Source of the DNA: Cytophagia bacterium CHB2
GTDB lineage: Bacteria > Zhuqueibacterota > Zhuqueibacteria > Zhuqueibacterales > Zhuqueibacteraceae
Direction: 5' to 3'
Length of the DNA: 38,060 bases
NCBI GenBank assembly: GCA_030263535.1
Contig: SZPB01000012.1
Span: 1-38,060 of the forward strand
Below are positions 22,671 to 32,013 of this stretch, piece by piece. The notes under the pieces are model-generated. The model worked only from the letters and a program-made list of their open reading frames with translations, had not been told where the DNA came from and made no database searches. The stretch's first letter is position 1, and every line of letters starts with the position of its first letter. A program made the position numbers and the translations under genes.

Positions 22671-23651
22671 TTACTGCTGTGCGCCGCGGTATTGTTGAAT
22701 CAACAAACGGTCCGGTAAAGTTTGGAAACCCTTGCTGCCGAGAAAATAGTAAGACGAGGCAGCGTCAAGAGTGGCGGTCGATTTGATCGTCAATTTATCG
22801 AGATAGGGCAGCCAAAAGAAGAGCAGCCGGGTTATGAGAATAATCACGGCGCGCAGTGCCCTTTTGCTGCCGGCAAAACTCAGGAAAAAATGTTCGATCG
22901 ACCACGCCAAAACGCTGCCCGCGCCGCAGGCCGCGCCGCTGGCAATTTCGTCGAATTGGCGAAACAGCCGGCGATGTCCCAAATGCGTGAAGCGGGTAAA
23001 ATCATACCGCCCCATGTGAACCTGCTGCATGAACGGCGTTTCAGCATACACCAGGCCGTTGGGTTTGAGTACGCGGTAAATCTCCTGCACAACACGGGCC
23101 GGATCGACAACGTGCTCCAGCACTGCCTGAATAATCACGCCGTCAACCGATTCTGCTTGCAGCGGAATATCATGCCCATCAACCACGAGATGAATATTGG
23201 AAGCGATAAAAATTTCGGTGTTGATGAAGCGCAGCGTGGGATTTTTCAGAATTTGAGACATTCCCGCGCCCTCTGCGCCGGCGCCGATAACCAAAACGAG
23301 AGGCTGCGGAGTTCTTTCCAACAGCGCATGCGCGAATCTTGCGTAATTTTCATCAGCGCCGATGTTCTTGACGTTTTGTGGAATCAGTGCACGCAAGCGC
23401 TGAGTCAGCCCCCCTCGCTGCCTGACATGCTTGTCCAACTGCTCGCTTTGCGTGTTGGGCTGAACATAATCCTGAATCGAGAAAATCGAATTGTCTTCAT
23501 TGATCAATATCGGAACGCCGCGCACACTCGGATACGATCGCCCGCACGCCGGGCATGCCAATCCCGCCGGTGCAGAATTCTCGCGACCAAGGCTTGCTTT
23601 GCACGCCGGGCAGGCCAGTAAAGCGAAAATATCAGGGTCGAGTCTAATCAT
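22671..23651 (-). CDS. SAM-dependent methyltransferase with N-terminal Trm112-like zinc ribbon
   Basis: 326 residues. Cys14-x2-Cys17 and Cys33-x2-Cys36 (two CPAC motifs) in the first 40 residues form a zinc ribbon of the Trm112 type, followed by YPSVRGVPILI. The methyltransferase part has VLVIGAGAEGAGM (SAM loop), VDGVIIQAVLEHVVDP and RVLKPNGLVYAETPFMQQVH. A hydrophobic segment near 265-285 may touch the membrane. The start is ATG 23651; the longer open frame overlaps the upstream glycosyltransferase gene. The ribosome site is weak. Likely role: methylation of a sugar or lipid-linked intermediate. Confidence 0.9.
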   Translation of the reverse strand: MIRLDPDIFALLACPACKASLGRENSAPAGLACPACGRSYPSVRGVPILINEDNSIFSIQDYVQPNTQSEQLDKHVRQRGGLTQRLRALIPQNVKNIGADENYARFAHALLERTPQPLVLVIGAGAEGAGMSQILKNPTLRFINTEIFIASNIHLVVDGHDIPLQAESVDGVIIQAVLEHVVDPARVVQEIYRVLKPNGLVYAETPFMQQVHMGRYDFTRFTHLGHRRLFRQFDEIASGAACGAGSVLAWSIEHFFLSFAGSKRALRAVIILITRLLFFWLPYLDKLTIKSTATLDAASSYYFLGSKGFQTLPDRLLIQQYRGAQQ

Positions 23652-23694
23652 TTTTTTGAATGATCTCTTTCCGATGAGGTTGAGTGCAACGGTT

Positions 23695-24927
23695 TTATGG
23701 CAACAGACTTTGATACGCCACCAGCATCTTGCGGTAATGCGTTTCCGGATCGAATTCGCGCTCGGCCGTTTGGCGCGCGGCACGGCCCATGGCTTTTAGC
23801 CGGGTTTCATCGCGGAGCATATCATTGATCAATACTGTCAAGGCCTGATCATCCTTGGCCTCGAAGAGGCGGCCGTTCACCCCGTCTTCGATCAGTTCAG
23901 GCATGCCGCCCATGCGCGTGGCAATCACCGGCTTGCCCATGGAGAAAGACTCGTAAATCACCAGCGGTGAATTATCATACCATTCGCTCGGTACCACCAC
24001 GAATTTTGCCCGGCCGACCAATGAAACCAATTCCTGCGCCGAACGATTTCCCATGAACACAACGTTTTTGAGATCATGCTTTGCAACAAATTGTTCGAGC
24101 GCGGGGCGTTGCGGCCCGTCCCCGATTATCATCAGCTTCGAAATCGGCGCGTTGCGCAACGCTTGCAGCAGCGTCATAATGCCCTTTTCTTCGGACAAAC
24201 GGCCGTAGTACGCGAAATAATCATCAAACTCCGGCGAATAGGGAAAGTCGCGCATTTCAATGGTATAAAACTGATGCCAAACCCGCTGTGCATCGACGCC
24301 GCTTTGCAACAGCTTATCACCCAAGAACCGGCTGGGCACGTGAAAGAGACGAATGACATCGTAAATCTTCATCCATTTGTGCAAATAGGATTCGGCGGCA
24401 ACCATTGCGCTTGCCACGAGCGAATCTTTGTGGCAGCGTTCGAGCAGCGCATGATAAAAATTGCCAGTCACGCACTTTTCGCAAATACGGTTCTCCCGCA
24501 TGATCAACAGCCGGTAACTCGGGCACACCAGTTTGTATTGGTGGCATGTTTGCATAACGGGAATGCCGTGCCGCTGAAACACGTGCAGAATCGAAGGCGA
24601 TAGTTGATGATCGATCATGTGCAAATGCACGAGATCGGGCTTCACGCGATTGACGAGCTTTTCGACTTTAGCCTTGGCTTCCGTGGAATACAGCATGCGA
24701 CCAAAAACCTTAGGCGCTTCCATGACTTTGTGCAGCGCGCCGTTGCCGTTATACTCGATGTAGGACACGAAATGCGCCGACCAATCCGAAGGAAAATTTT
24801 CTGGATGGTGCATCGAGAAGGGAATCACTTCATGGCCGTGACGTTCGAGAATGCGCTTCAGTTCAAAATAATAACGTTCCGCGCCGCCTTTGATGAAGTG
24901 ATATTTGTCGATCATCAAAATTTTCAT
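23695..24927 (-). CDS. Glycosyltransferase family 4 (GT-B fold)
   Basis: 410 residues. It begins MKILMIDKYHFIKGGAERYY, a GT4 N-terminal motif (GGAE). The donor domain contains YYGRLSEEKGIMTLLQAL, MIIGDGPQRPALEQF and the EX7E-type region NSPLVIYESFSMGKPVIAT. A cysteine-rich stretch in the middle (CHQYKLVC and CEKC) is also seen in relatives. Its ATG overlaps the stop of the preceding gene by four bases (ATGA), so translation is coupled. The 77 upstream codons in the same frame are a shadow of that gene. Confidence 0.94.
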   Translation of the reverse strand: MKILMIDKYHFIKGGAERYYFELKRILERHGHEVIPFSMHHPENFPSDWSAHFVSYIEYNGNGALHKVMEAPKVFGRMLYSTEAKAKVEKLVNRVKPDLVHLHMIDHQLSPSILHVFQRHGIPVMQTCHQYKLVCPSYRLLIMRENRICEKCVTGNFYHALLERCHKDSLVASAMVAAESYLHKWMKIYDVIRLFHVPSRFLGDKLLQSGVDAQRVWHQFYTIEMRDFPYSPEFDDYFAYYGRLSEEKGIMTLLQALRNAPISKLMIIGDGPQRPALEQFVAKHDLKNVVFMGNRSAQELVSLVGRAKFVVVPSEWYDNSPLVIYESFSMGKPVIATRMGGMPELIEDGVNGRLFEAKDDQALTVLINDMLRDETRLKAMGRAARQTAEREFDPETHYRKMLVAYQSLLP

Positions 24928-26732
24928 AGCGCCGGCTTGCTCGCATTCAGTTCGGTAGGCTGCTCGCCGCCCGGCGAGGGCGCGGCGGGTGAAGCGGTTG
25001 CTGTCGCCTCCCGCACCAGCCGGTAAATTGCGGCGGAATCCGTGGCGCGCTGGAATTCCTTCACGACAATGAGATCGAACTGCTGCTGCGCCATTTCTTT
25101 TTCGAAGTTGTTGCAGGCGAGAAAATAGGCTTCCTGCGTTTGATCCGCCGCTTGCCATGCCGCGGCAGGATGAATTTGCAAATCGCTGCGATCGAGCGCG
25201 CGGAGCATGACGAGCTTGTCCTCCGCATTCATAATTTTAACCCGACGCGCGCGCTCGCGCAATGAAATGTGGCGACGATCGAAGCGCGTTGTGCCCAATT
25301 CTTCTTCGGTAAATTCATAGAGCGCGGCATTGCTGGGCATTTCATAGCGCAAATAATTCATCAATTCTTGAAAATTTTGGTTGGAATCGAAGGCGATTTT
25401 CACGACTTCAAACGGCTCGGCCAGAGCGGGCGTTTTACCGGCAAGCACAAGTGCGAAGGGCGCCGCCAACAGCGCGGCGCCGCCAGCCAACGCCGGAATC
25501 TTTACACGCGGCCGAACGGCAAATCTCTGCCACATGAGCACAAGCGGCTGCGACAGCCGCATGATCAATACACCCATGGCGAGCGCCAGGGCAAAACCGG
25601 CTTCCAAAAGATAGCCGTTGTGATAATATTTTGCCGAAAGGAAGCAAATTAACGACGCGCCGGCCCACGCTATCGGCAAGCGGAGTTGATCATCAATGAT
25701 GAACAAGTATATACAACAGAACACGAACCAGTAAATCGCAAACGGTTGCAATGCCATCAAACCGAACGCCAGGATGAACGTGAGCGGCGGCCACAGCCAC
25801 TGCGCTTTATCAAAATGGAATTTGGTTTTAGCCAGACCGGCCAGATGATGCAAAACGCCGCCGCCAATAAGCGACAGCAATAGCGCGCCGGTGATGCCGC
25901 TGGTTAAGAGGCCGCCGTAATAAAAGAAGCGTTCCCGCAAGAATGCAATAATCGCCGCGACATTCGCGCCTTCCGCGAGCACCGAGCCTGCGCTGGTTTG
26001 CGGGGAAAGCGAGATCAGATAAAAACTCGGAAGCAATAATACGAGGGCAAGCCAATTATTGCGCAGAAACGCCAGGGCTTGTTTGCGTTGTTCGAGTAAC
26101 ACCGCTACCAAAATCGCAACCATCAACACCGGCGTGGTTTGGCGACTCATGGCCGGAGCGAGAAATACCAACATGCCCAGCAAGTGTGGCCAGCGCTGGT
26201 TTTGCAAATACGCCCAAAAGAAATAAAGCAGCGTGATCTGGTAGAAAAATGAAACCTGAATGGTCAAATGATACAAATTGTACATGGAGCCATAAAAGGC
26301 GGCCATCAACGCCAGACAACTCCACACAGCGGTGGCCAGGCCCCAGCGCTGTTCGGCCAGGCGGAACAGGAAATAAACCGCGATCATGAACAGCAAGCCG
26401 CCCACGACATAATATGGCCCCGCTGTAAGGCCAAAAAAATTCCACAGGCCCTTGACGTAAAGATAAACAAAGGGACGCCAATACGGCCCCATGCCGGGGT
26501 ATTTGTCAAAGCCGTTGACAGCAGGATCCGGCGAAACGGCGTGGTAAAACGGCGAGGTGAATTCCTTTGCCCACAATATCACGGCGGAATCGTCGTGGCG
26601 AAAATACAATTGTGTGCCGATGAGCGGAACGCTGAGGAAGGGCAACAACGCCAATGCGAGCAGCAACAGGCGGGAGGGAGGCGCGGACGAAGCTCCCGGA
26701 TTTTGTTTATGATTGCGATAAATTCGTTTCAT
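24924..26732 (-). CDS. Polytopic membrane protein, GT-C glycosyltransferase-like
   Basis: 602 residues, about ten to twelve membrane segments, then a soluble C-terminal domain (about 440-602). The first periplasmic loop holds RHDDSAVILWAKEF and later YWRPFVYLYVK. An Asp pair in the first loop is the usual catalytic layout of GT-C enzymes, which use polyprenyl-phosphate sugars outside the inner membrane. The Ala/Pro/Ser-rich tail (ATASPAAPSPGGEQ) looks unstructured. Its start overlaps the Wzy-like gene by 26 bases and its stop overlaps the next GT4 by four. Exact family assignment is uncertain. Confidence 0.85.
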   Translation of the reverse strand: MKRIYRNHKQNPGASSAPPSRLLLLALALLPFLSVPLIGTQLYFRHDDSAVILWAKEFTSPFYHAVSPDPAVNGFDKYPGMGPYWRPFVYLYVKGLWNFFGLTAGPYYVVGGLLFMIAVYFLFRLAEQRWGLATAVWSCLALMAAFYGSMYNLYHLTIQVSFFYQITLLYFFWAYLQNQRWPHLLGMLVFLAPAMSRQTTPVLMVAILVAVLLEQRKQALAFLRNNWLALVLLLPSFYLISLSPQTSAGSVLAEGANVAAIIAFLRERFFYYGGLLTSGITGALLLSLIGGGVLHHLAGLAKTKFHFDKAQWLWPPLTFILAFGLMALQPFAIYWFVFCCIYLFIIDDQLRLPIAWAGASLICFLSAKYYHNGYLLEAGFALALAMGVLIMRLSQPLVLMWQRFAVRPRVKIPALAGGAALLAAPFALVLAGKTPALAEPFEVVKIAFDSNQNFQELMNYLRYEMPSNAALYEFTEEELGTTRFDRRHISLRERARRVKIMNAEDKLVMLRALDRSDLQIHPAAAWQAADQTQEAYFLACNNFEKEMAQQQFDLIVVKEFQRATDSAAIYRLVREATATASPAAPSPGGEQPTELNASKPAL

Positions 26733-28077
26733 GAGGTTGTGGCGAGCGTTTGTTCTTTTGCGCGAGCGCCATTTGTTTTTGTTTGAACAACATCACACGT
26801 TTCAAGCGGCTGACGGCGAACAGCAACGCGAGAACGAGCCAAAAGTAAGATTGCACACCGTAATTAATCCAAAAATCCGGGCCGACCCATGCGGCCAGGC
26901 AAAAACCAAGCATGCCGGCGAGCGCCCCGCGCGCATAATTGGCACAGTAGAGCACGCTGGACCGGCTCACCGCCCAAATTTCACGGAGGATCTCGAGCAT
27001 GAACCATAGAAAACAGAGCAGCCCAGGAATGCCGATTTCGGCCGCGATCAACATGTAGACATTGTGCACGAAAATCACCGAAGCATAAAAACGATCGTTG
27101 TTATAACCCACGCCGATTACGGGGTTGCTCAGAATCAAAGGGATGGCTTCGTCGATTTGCTCGCCGCGGCCTTCGAGCTGACCTTCCGCGTCATCCTGGA
27201 ACACGCGATCATAAATTTTGGGCGCAAATTTTATCGACAACAACCCGACACCCAAAAAAGCCAGCGCCAGCAAATTCGACAGAATGCGGCGAATTTTCAC
27301 GCCGCGCTTGGTGAAATCGACGGCCAGCATGATCAATAAGCCAAAAACCAAGCCGCCCCACGAGCCGCGATTATAACTGGCCAGCAACGCCACGAGGCCG
27401 ATGCCGAACGTCGCGAAACCGTACATCATCCATTTGGCGTTGCGCTCCGCCATCGCGTTGATGAGATAGCGCAGCGCGAGCGGCAGGGTGAGCAGCAAAA
27501 ACATGCCGTAGTGATTGGCATGAAAAAACGTGCCCTTCGCGCGCCACCACATGTAGGATTGATAATGATCGATGACGCCGATCTTGAAAAAAGGGAATTT
27601 GTATTGCAGCAGCCCGATCATGCTCTGTACGATGATCGCGGCCATCAAGCAGCCCACGTAAAAGCGCACGTCGCCGGACGTTTTCACCGTGCGCAGCACG
27701 GCAAAGAACATGATCACATCGAACGCGAACATCACGAACGGGGCGCGCGCCATATTCGGGTCGATCGCTTTGGTGACGGCGAGCGCAGCAAAGAATAGCA
27801 TGCCAAGCCACGGCCACAGCACGCGCGGCTTGGGATGTTTGATATCGCGTTTCGGTTCAATGAACGAATAAATCAGCAGTGCGAGAAAGGCGAGGTAGCT
27901 GAGCGTAATTACAGCGCCGAAGTAGGTAAGCAGCAATTCGATTTGGAAGCCGGCGGTAATGGTGCCGTACGCAAGCAAAAATCGGCGCCGATTCGTTGTG
28001 AGCAGAAAGCCGGCAATAAAAATAGCGGCAAAAAAAACAACTCCGATGATTCTTGTTTTGAACAGCAATGGTTCCAT
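26707..28077 (-). CDS. O-antigen ligase/polymerase family protein (Wzy-like)
   Basis: 456 residues with about eleven membrane segments. The region ASYNRGSWGGLVFGLLIML is the Wzy_C-type motif (Arg in the large loop), preceded by GTFFHANHYGMFLLLTLPL, typical of O-antigen ligase/polymerase proteins. It would link repeat units on the periplasmic face. The start is ATG 28077, with AGGA seven bases upstream; the in-frame GTG at 28080 is too close. It opens the gene cluster after a 215-base gap, so a promoter probably lies in 28078-28292. Polymerase rather than ligase is inferred from the Wzx in the same locus. Confidence 0.91.
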   Translation of the reverse strand: MEPLLFKTRIIGVVFFAAIFIAGFLLTTNRRRFLLAYGTITAGFQIELLLTYFGAVITLSYLAFLALLIYSFIEPKRDIKHPKPRVLWPWLGMLFFAALAVTKAIDPNMARAPFVMFAFDVIMFFAVLRTVKTSGDVRFYVGCLMAAIIVQSMIGLLQYKFPFFKIGVIDHYQSYMWWRAKGTFFHANHYGMFLLLTLPLALRYLINAMAERNAKWMMYGFATFGIGLVALLASYNRGSWGGLVFGLLIMLAVDFTKRGVKIRRILSNLLALAFLGVGLLSIKFAPKIYDRVFQDDAEGQLEGRGEQIDEAIPLILSNPVIGVGYNNDRFYASVIFVHNVYMLIAAEIGIPGLLCFLWFMLEILREIWAVSRSSVLYCANYARGALAGMLGFCLAAWVGPDFWINYGVQSYFWLVLALLFAVSRLKRVMLFKQKQMALAQKNKRSPQPHETNLSQS

Positions 28078-28292
28078 CACGATTTCCTGTGTGCGGCCGC
28101 AAGAAACAAAGTGTCACGTTTGTGCATCATTCTTTTGCATTAAGCAAATTTCAATCCAAGAATACAAATACGCCACAGATTAATTTATGCTCGGCAACTA
28201 TGATTTTAAAGAGATTGGCAGGGTAACACTTGTTCAATAATAAAGAAAACAGGCGTTTCGTCGAATAAACTGCCCTATCGTGAACGACTGTT
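28078..28292. promoter_or_regulatory. Gap likely to hold a promoter for the Wzy-like gene
   Basis: AT-rich 215-base gap between two co-directional gene blocks. TTGAAA with AATGAT 17 bases further is a weak minus-strand candidate around 28120-28150. No operator or terminator stands out. The promoter call rests mainly on gap size and composition. Confidence 0.3.
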
Positions 28293-29069
28293 TCAATGTG
28301 AAACTTTCGCGACAGCGCAAACTGAGGTGCCAAAAGGCCTGATGATGAACCGCCCGAATCTCTCTTCCGTGTGCGTTATATAGGTGAGCATGGAATTCAA
28401 TAGACCGAAGTTTAGGGTAAGGTCGGAACTGGCCTTGGCAGCATCTTGCTTGCCGCTGCGCAACACCCGGCGAACGAGGGCGAGCGCCGGTAAAAACATC
28501 ATGTAGCGGTATTCGAGGCGCAGCGGCTCGAAGCCCGCCGCCCGCAATTTTTGCCGCAAGCTTTTGGCGGTATAGCGGCGTTGCGTCGAGACGGCTTGAT
28601 CGTGTTCGCCGCGCAACCATTCGTAGGCCGGCAAGTTCAAAATGAGCGCACCGCCGGGCCGCAATACCCGTTTGAATTCTCGCAAGGCATTGACTTCATC
28701 ATCGTCGTGCAGCAAATATAAAACATCCGCACAAATAATGCCGGTGAAACTGTTGGAGGAATACGGCAAATTTGTTACGGACGCGCAGCACAATTTATTG
28801 AACATGTGATCGCGATTGCAAGCGAATTGCAGTCCGGAGAGGGAGAGGTCAAAGCCGAGGGATTTGTAGTTCAACGATTGCAACAAAGCCAATGTCGCGC
28901 CCGTGCCGCATCCGGCATCCAATAGCCATCCGTCATTGGAAACATATCGGCGGACGACATGCTCGAGCCAACAGCGCAGCGCGCGGTACCACCAATGCGA
29001 ATTCTCCGCTTCGAACATGATACGGTATTCTTGCGGGAGCATGAGGGTTGAGGTTGAGGAGGCCGCCAT
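28293..29069 (-). CDS. SAM-dependent methyltransferase (class I)
   Basis: 258 residues. The SAM loop is LLDAGCGTGATLALL, followed by SLGFDLSLSGLQFA, FTGIICADVLYLLHDDDEV and RVLRPGGALILNLPAYEWLRG, a normal Methyltransf_11 core. The N-terminal FEAENSHWWYRALR is often seen in methyltransferases from polysaccharide loci. AAAGG stands ten bases before ATG 29069. It follows the aminotransferase gene after 76 bases and ends the right-hand block before the 28078-28292 gap. Acceptor unknown, plausibly an amino or hydroxyl group of a deoxysugar. Confidence 0.9.
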   Translation of the reverse strand: MAASSTSTLMLPQEYRIMFEAENSHWWYRALRCWLEHVVRRYVSNDGWLLDAGCGTGATLALLQSLNYKSLGFDLSLSGLQFACNRDHMFNKLCCASVTNLPYSSNSFTGIICADVLYLLHDDDEVNALREFKRVLRPGGALILNLPAYEWLRGEHDQAVSTQRRYTAKSLRQKLRAAGFEPLRLEYRYMMFLPALALVRRVLRSGKQDAAKASSDLTLNFGLLNSMLTYITHTEERFGRFIIRPFGTSVCAVAKVSH

Positions 29070-29145
29070 CGGAACAACCTTTCGGGATTCTTATCTGCGA
29101 TTTTCTCTCGTGAACAGAAGTGTTACCAGCAGGCAAATGCGAAAA

Positions 29146-30249
29146 TCACCGGTGATAAAATTCCCGGACACATGCCGCCACGAACTCGATTTCATCTTCT
29201 CGAATCTCGGGGTAGAGCGGCAGCGACACGATTTCCTGGGCGGCCTTTTCCGCTTCCGGCAAAGCGCCGAGCGGCAGGTTTAAATCCTGGTAGGCTTCCT
29301 GGCAATGCACCGGCACGGGATAGTGAATGATGGTTTGAATGCCGCGTTCGGCCAAAAAGGAACAAAGTTCATCGCGCCGGTCACAGCGAATGACATAAAG
29401 ATGAAACACGTGTTCGCCCCACGTCATCGTCTGCGGTAATACTATTGGCAAGCCCTGCAGCAGTTGATCGTAGAGCCGCGCCAGCTCTCGCCGCCGGGCA
29501 TTCCAATAATCAAGGTAGAGCAGCTTCCTCCGCAGAACGGCAGCTTGCAACTCATCCAACCGGCTGTTGAAACCCTTGGTCGCATGATAATAACGCTTGG
29601 TTTGTCCGTAATTGCGCAACAGCCGCAAACGTTCGGCAATCTCAGGATCATTGGTGCATACAAAACCGCCGTCGCCGTAAGCGCCGAGATTCTTGCTGGG
29701 ATAGAAGCTGAAGCAGCCCGCCTCACCATAAGTTCCGGCCTTGCGCTGTTCAAAGGTTGCGCCGTGCGCCTGGCAGGCATCTTCCACCACACGAAGATTG
29801 TGCTTCCGCGCGATTTCAAGCAAGGGCGAAAGGTTCGCCGTTTGCCCGTAAAGATGCACAGGCAGCAAAACTTTCGTCGCCGGCGTGATCACCGCCTCGA
29901 CTTGTGAAACATCCATCGTGTAGGTTGCCGGATCGATATCCACCAACACGGGTTTGGCGTTTGCGAATGAAATTGCGGAGATCGTCGGTACCGCCGTATT
30001 CGGCACGGTGATGACTTCGTCGCCCGCAGTAACGCCGCAGGCGAGCAGGGCCAGATGCAACGCTTCGGTGCCGGAGCCGACACCCACGCCATGCCGCGCG
30101 CCAAGATAAGCGGAGAATTCCTGCTCGAACGCCTCGCCTTCTTCTCCCAAAATAAACCAGGCGCGGTTGAACACACGCGCCAGGGCTTCATCAATTTCAT
30201 TTTTCATCGCCGTATGCTGGCGGGACATGTCAAGAAAACTGATTTTCAT
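29146..30249 (-). CDS. DegT/DnrJ/EryC1/StrS-family sugar aminotransferase
   Basis: 367 residues, normal length. PLP would bind Lys186 in SFYPSKNLGAYGDGG, with Asp157 (VEDACQAHG) holding the pyridine nitrogen. GSGTEALHLAL and the C-terminal HVFHLYVIR are family signatures. These enzymes aminate a nucleotide keto-sugar using glutamate. It overlaps the upstream SDR gene by 20 bases, so the two probably act in sequence: the SDR would make a keto-sugar, this enzyme the amino-sugar. The following methyltransferase may then modify it. Confidence 0.95.
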   Translation of the reverse strand: MKISFLDMSRQHTAMKNEIDEALARVFNRAWFILGEEGEAFEQEFSAYLGARHGVGVGSGTEALHLALLACGVTAGDEVITVPNTAVPTISAISFANAKPVLVDIDPATYTMDVSQVEAVITPATKVLLPVHLYGQTANLSPLLEIARKHNLRVVEDACQAHGATFEQRKAGTYGEAGCFSFYPSKNLGAYGDGGFVCTNDPEIAERLRLLRNYGQTKRYYHATKGFNSRLDELQAAVLRRKLLYLDYWNARRRELARLYDQLLQGLPIVLPQTMTWGEHVFHLYVIRCDRRDELCSFLAERGIQTIIHYPVPVHCQEAYQDLNLPLGALPEAEKAAQEIVSLPLYPEIREDEIEFVAACVREFYHR

Positions 30250-31249
30250 CTTTGGGCCAATACTCGTTTTTGTGTTGTTGGAAATATTTCACGGTGCGTT
30301 CCAGGCCGTCGCGCAATCTCACCTGCGGCTCCCACCCCAGCACGCTGCGGATCTTTTCATAATTGCCGTAATAATCGCCAATGTCGATCCGTTTTTTTTC
30401 CTCCGGGAACGGTATGATTTTGTAGGAACCGGTGCCGGTGATCTCGATCAACATTTCGACAAAGCGCAAGAGGCTGAACACTTCCATGCCGCCGAGGTTG
30501 AAGGCCTCGCCATTGGCGCGCTCATCTGCCGCAGCGAGCAGGAATGCGTCGACGACATCATCAACATAGTTGTAATCCCGGCGCTGTTTGCCATCCCCAA
30601 ATATTTTGATTTCTTCGCCATTGATTGCCTGGCGAATAAAGACACCGATAAACCCCTGGCGATTGTGTTTCATCAGCATGCGCGGGCCATAGGTGTTGGT
30701 CAAGCGCAGCGAGCAGGCGCGAATGCCGTAAACGTTGTTGTAGAGCAAATGATAGGTTTCGCCCGCAATTTTGTTGATGCCGTTGACATCGGTCGGAATC
30801 ATCAAATGGCGTTCGTCGACGGGCAAATATTGCGGCTTGCCGTATTGCTGCCGCGTTCCGGCGAAAATGATCTTGACCTCGGGATTGAACTTGCGGCAGG
30901 CTTCGAGAATCGAAAGCTGGCTGATGCAATTGATCTCAAGATCGTTGTAGGGGTTTTCCATACTGTCGATATGGCTGACCTGCCCGGCGAGGTTGAAAAT
31001 GTAATGCTGGCCGCGCACGAGATAATTCATAGTCGGGCGCGTGCGCACGTCCGCGATATTGATGCGGATGCGTTCTTCATAACCGCGCAGATTGAAAAAA
31101 TTGCCGCCGTAGTCATCGATCAACGAATCGACCACAGTTACGCGAGCTCCCATCTCCGCCAAGCGAATCGCCAGGTTGGACCCGATGAAACCCAACCCGC
31201 CGGTGATCATGACGTTTTTGTCATGAAACGATTTCGTGAGCTCGAGCAT
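30230..31249 (-). CDS. Extended SDR (epimerase/dehydratase family), catalytic Tyr replaced
   Basis: 339 residues. GGLGFIG (17-23) binds NAD, and NLAGQVSHIDSM and FAGTRQQYGK follow the extended-SDR layout. TYGPRM, IFGDGKQRRDYNYVDDVVDA and VLGWEPQ also match nucleotide-sugar enzymes. The usual YxxxK reads Asn156-Gly-Ile-Asn-Lys160, so Lys is kept but Tyr is not. Either this branch uses another acid/base residue or the activity differs from classical dehydratases. The start is ATG 31249, without a clear ribosome site; its first 29 bases overlap the preceding GT2, which suggests coupled translation. It precedes the aminotransferase and would supply its substrate. Confidence 0.9.
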   Translation of the reverse strand: MLELTKSFHDKNVMITGGLGFIGSNLAIRLAEMGARVTVVDSLIDDYGGNFFNLRGYEERIRINIADVRTRPTMNYLVRGQHYIFNLAGQVSHIDSMENPYNDLEINCISQLSILEACRKFNPEVKIIFAGTRQQYGKPQYLPVDERHLMIPTDVNGINKIAGETYHLLYNNVYGIRACSLRLTNTYGPRMLMKHNRQGFIGVFIRQAINGEEIKIFGDGKQRRDYNYVDDVVDAFLLAAADERANGEAFNLGGMEVFSLLRFVEMLIEITGTGSYKIIPFPEEKKRIDIGDYYGNYEKIRSVLGWEPQVRLRDGLERTVKYFQQHKNEYWPKDENQFS

Positions 31250-31988
31250 GAACGGGATGTTTGAGTTGGGATTGTTTTTTGACGACCAGACGCCACCATA
31301 ATTTGGTGAGATCGACGCCCACGCGCGCAATGCGCCGGAACTTGAAAAACGTCGATTTGCCGCTGGCGCGATGAAAATGTGTCACCGGCACTTCTGCAAA
31401 GCGGCACCCGACATCGTGCATTTTTTTGATCATCTCGACACAGATCACGCCGCTGTTGTGTTCAAGATGGATGCGATCAAAAATGCCGCGCCGCATCAGC
31501 CGGAAATCGCAATCCACATCGCGAATGGTGAAGCCGAAAGCCAGCTTGGTGACGGTATGATACAGCTTTCCAATGACGATGCGATACCAGGGGTCGTTCC
31601 GCTTGATTTTGTACCCGTTGACGATATCGATGCCGGGGCGCATCGCAGACACGAGTTTTTTTAACTCGCGCACGTCGTACTGCGCATCACCATCGGTGTA
31701 AAAAATATAATCCTTCGTGGCAGCGTTAAACCCGCTTTTCAGCGCGCCCCCGTATCCCCGGTTTATCTTGTGATGAACGACGCGAAGCTGGGGGAAGTTT
31801 TTCTCAAGAAAGTTGAGCACCTCTAGCGTGCTCTCGCCGCTGCCATCGTTGACTAAAATGACCTCGAAGTCGCTGGTAATTTGCTCGGCGGTCGCAATTG
31901 CCAGCGCTGCCATGCTTCCGATCGTTCCCCAGTCATTGTAGACCGGGAAAAAAATCGACAAGCTGATGCCGTTCGTGCTGTGTTCCAT
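31221..31988 (-). CDS. Glycosyltransferase family 2 (GT-A fold)
   Basis: 255 residues. LSIFFPVYND, FEVILVNDGSGEST, INRGYGGALKSGF and the metal-binding YTDGDAQYD are standard GT2/DPM-type motifs. VDCDFRLMRRGIF and FHRASGKSTFF follow the polyprenyl-phosphate glycosyltransferase pattern. No C-terminal membrane helices are present, unlike the GT2 at 32485. It lies 25 bases after the small flippase-like gene and its end overlaps the SDR. It may make a second lipid-linked sugar or add a sugar to the repeat unit. Confidence 0.93.
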   Translation of the reverse strand: MEHSTNGISLSIFFPVYNDWGTIGSMAALAIATAEQITSDFEVILVNDGSGESTLEVLNFLEKNFPQLRVVHHKINRGYGGALKSGFNAATKDYIFYTDGDAQYDVRELKKLVSAMRPGIDIVNGYKIKRNDPWYRIVIGKLYHTVTKLAFGFTIRDVDCDFRLMRRGIFDRIHLEHNSGVICVEMIKKMHDVGCRFAEVPVTHFHRASGKSTFFKFRRIARVGVDLTKLWWRLVVKKQSQLKHPVHARAHEIVS

Positions 31989-32013
31989 GGGCGTGAGAAT
32001 TGTTGGTCATGGC

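Noticed and set aside
30167-31264. 365-residue plus-strand open frame opposite the SDR and aminotransferase
   Set aside because: Antisense shadow; composition follows the complement of the SDR codons and shows no family pattern.
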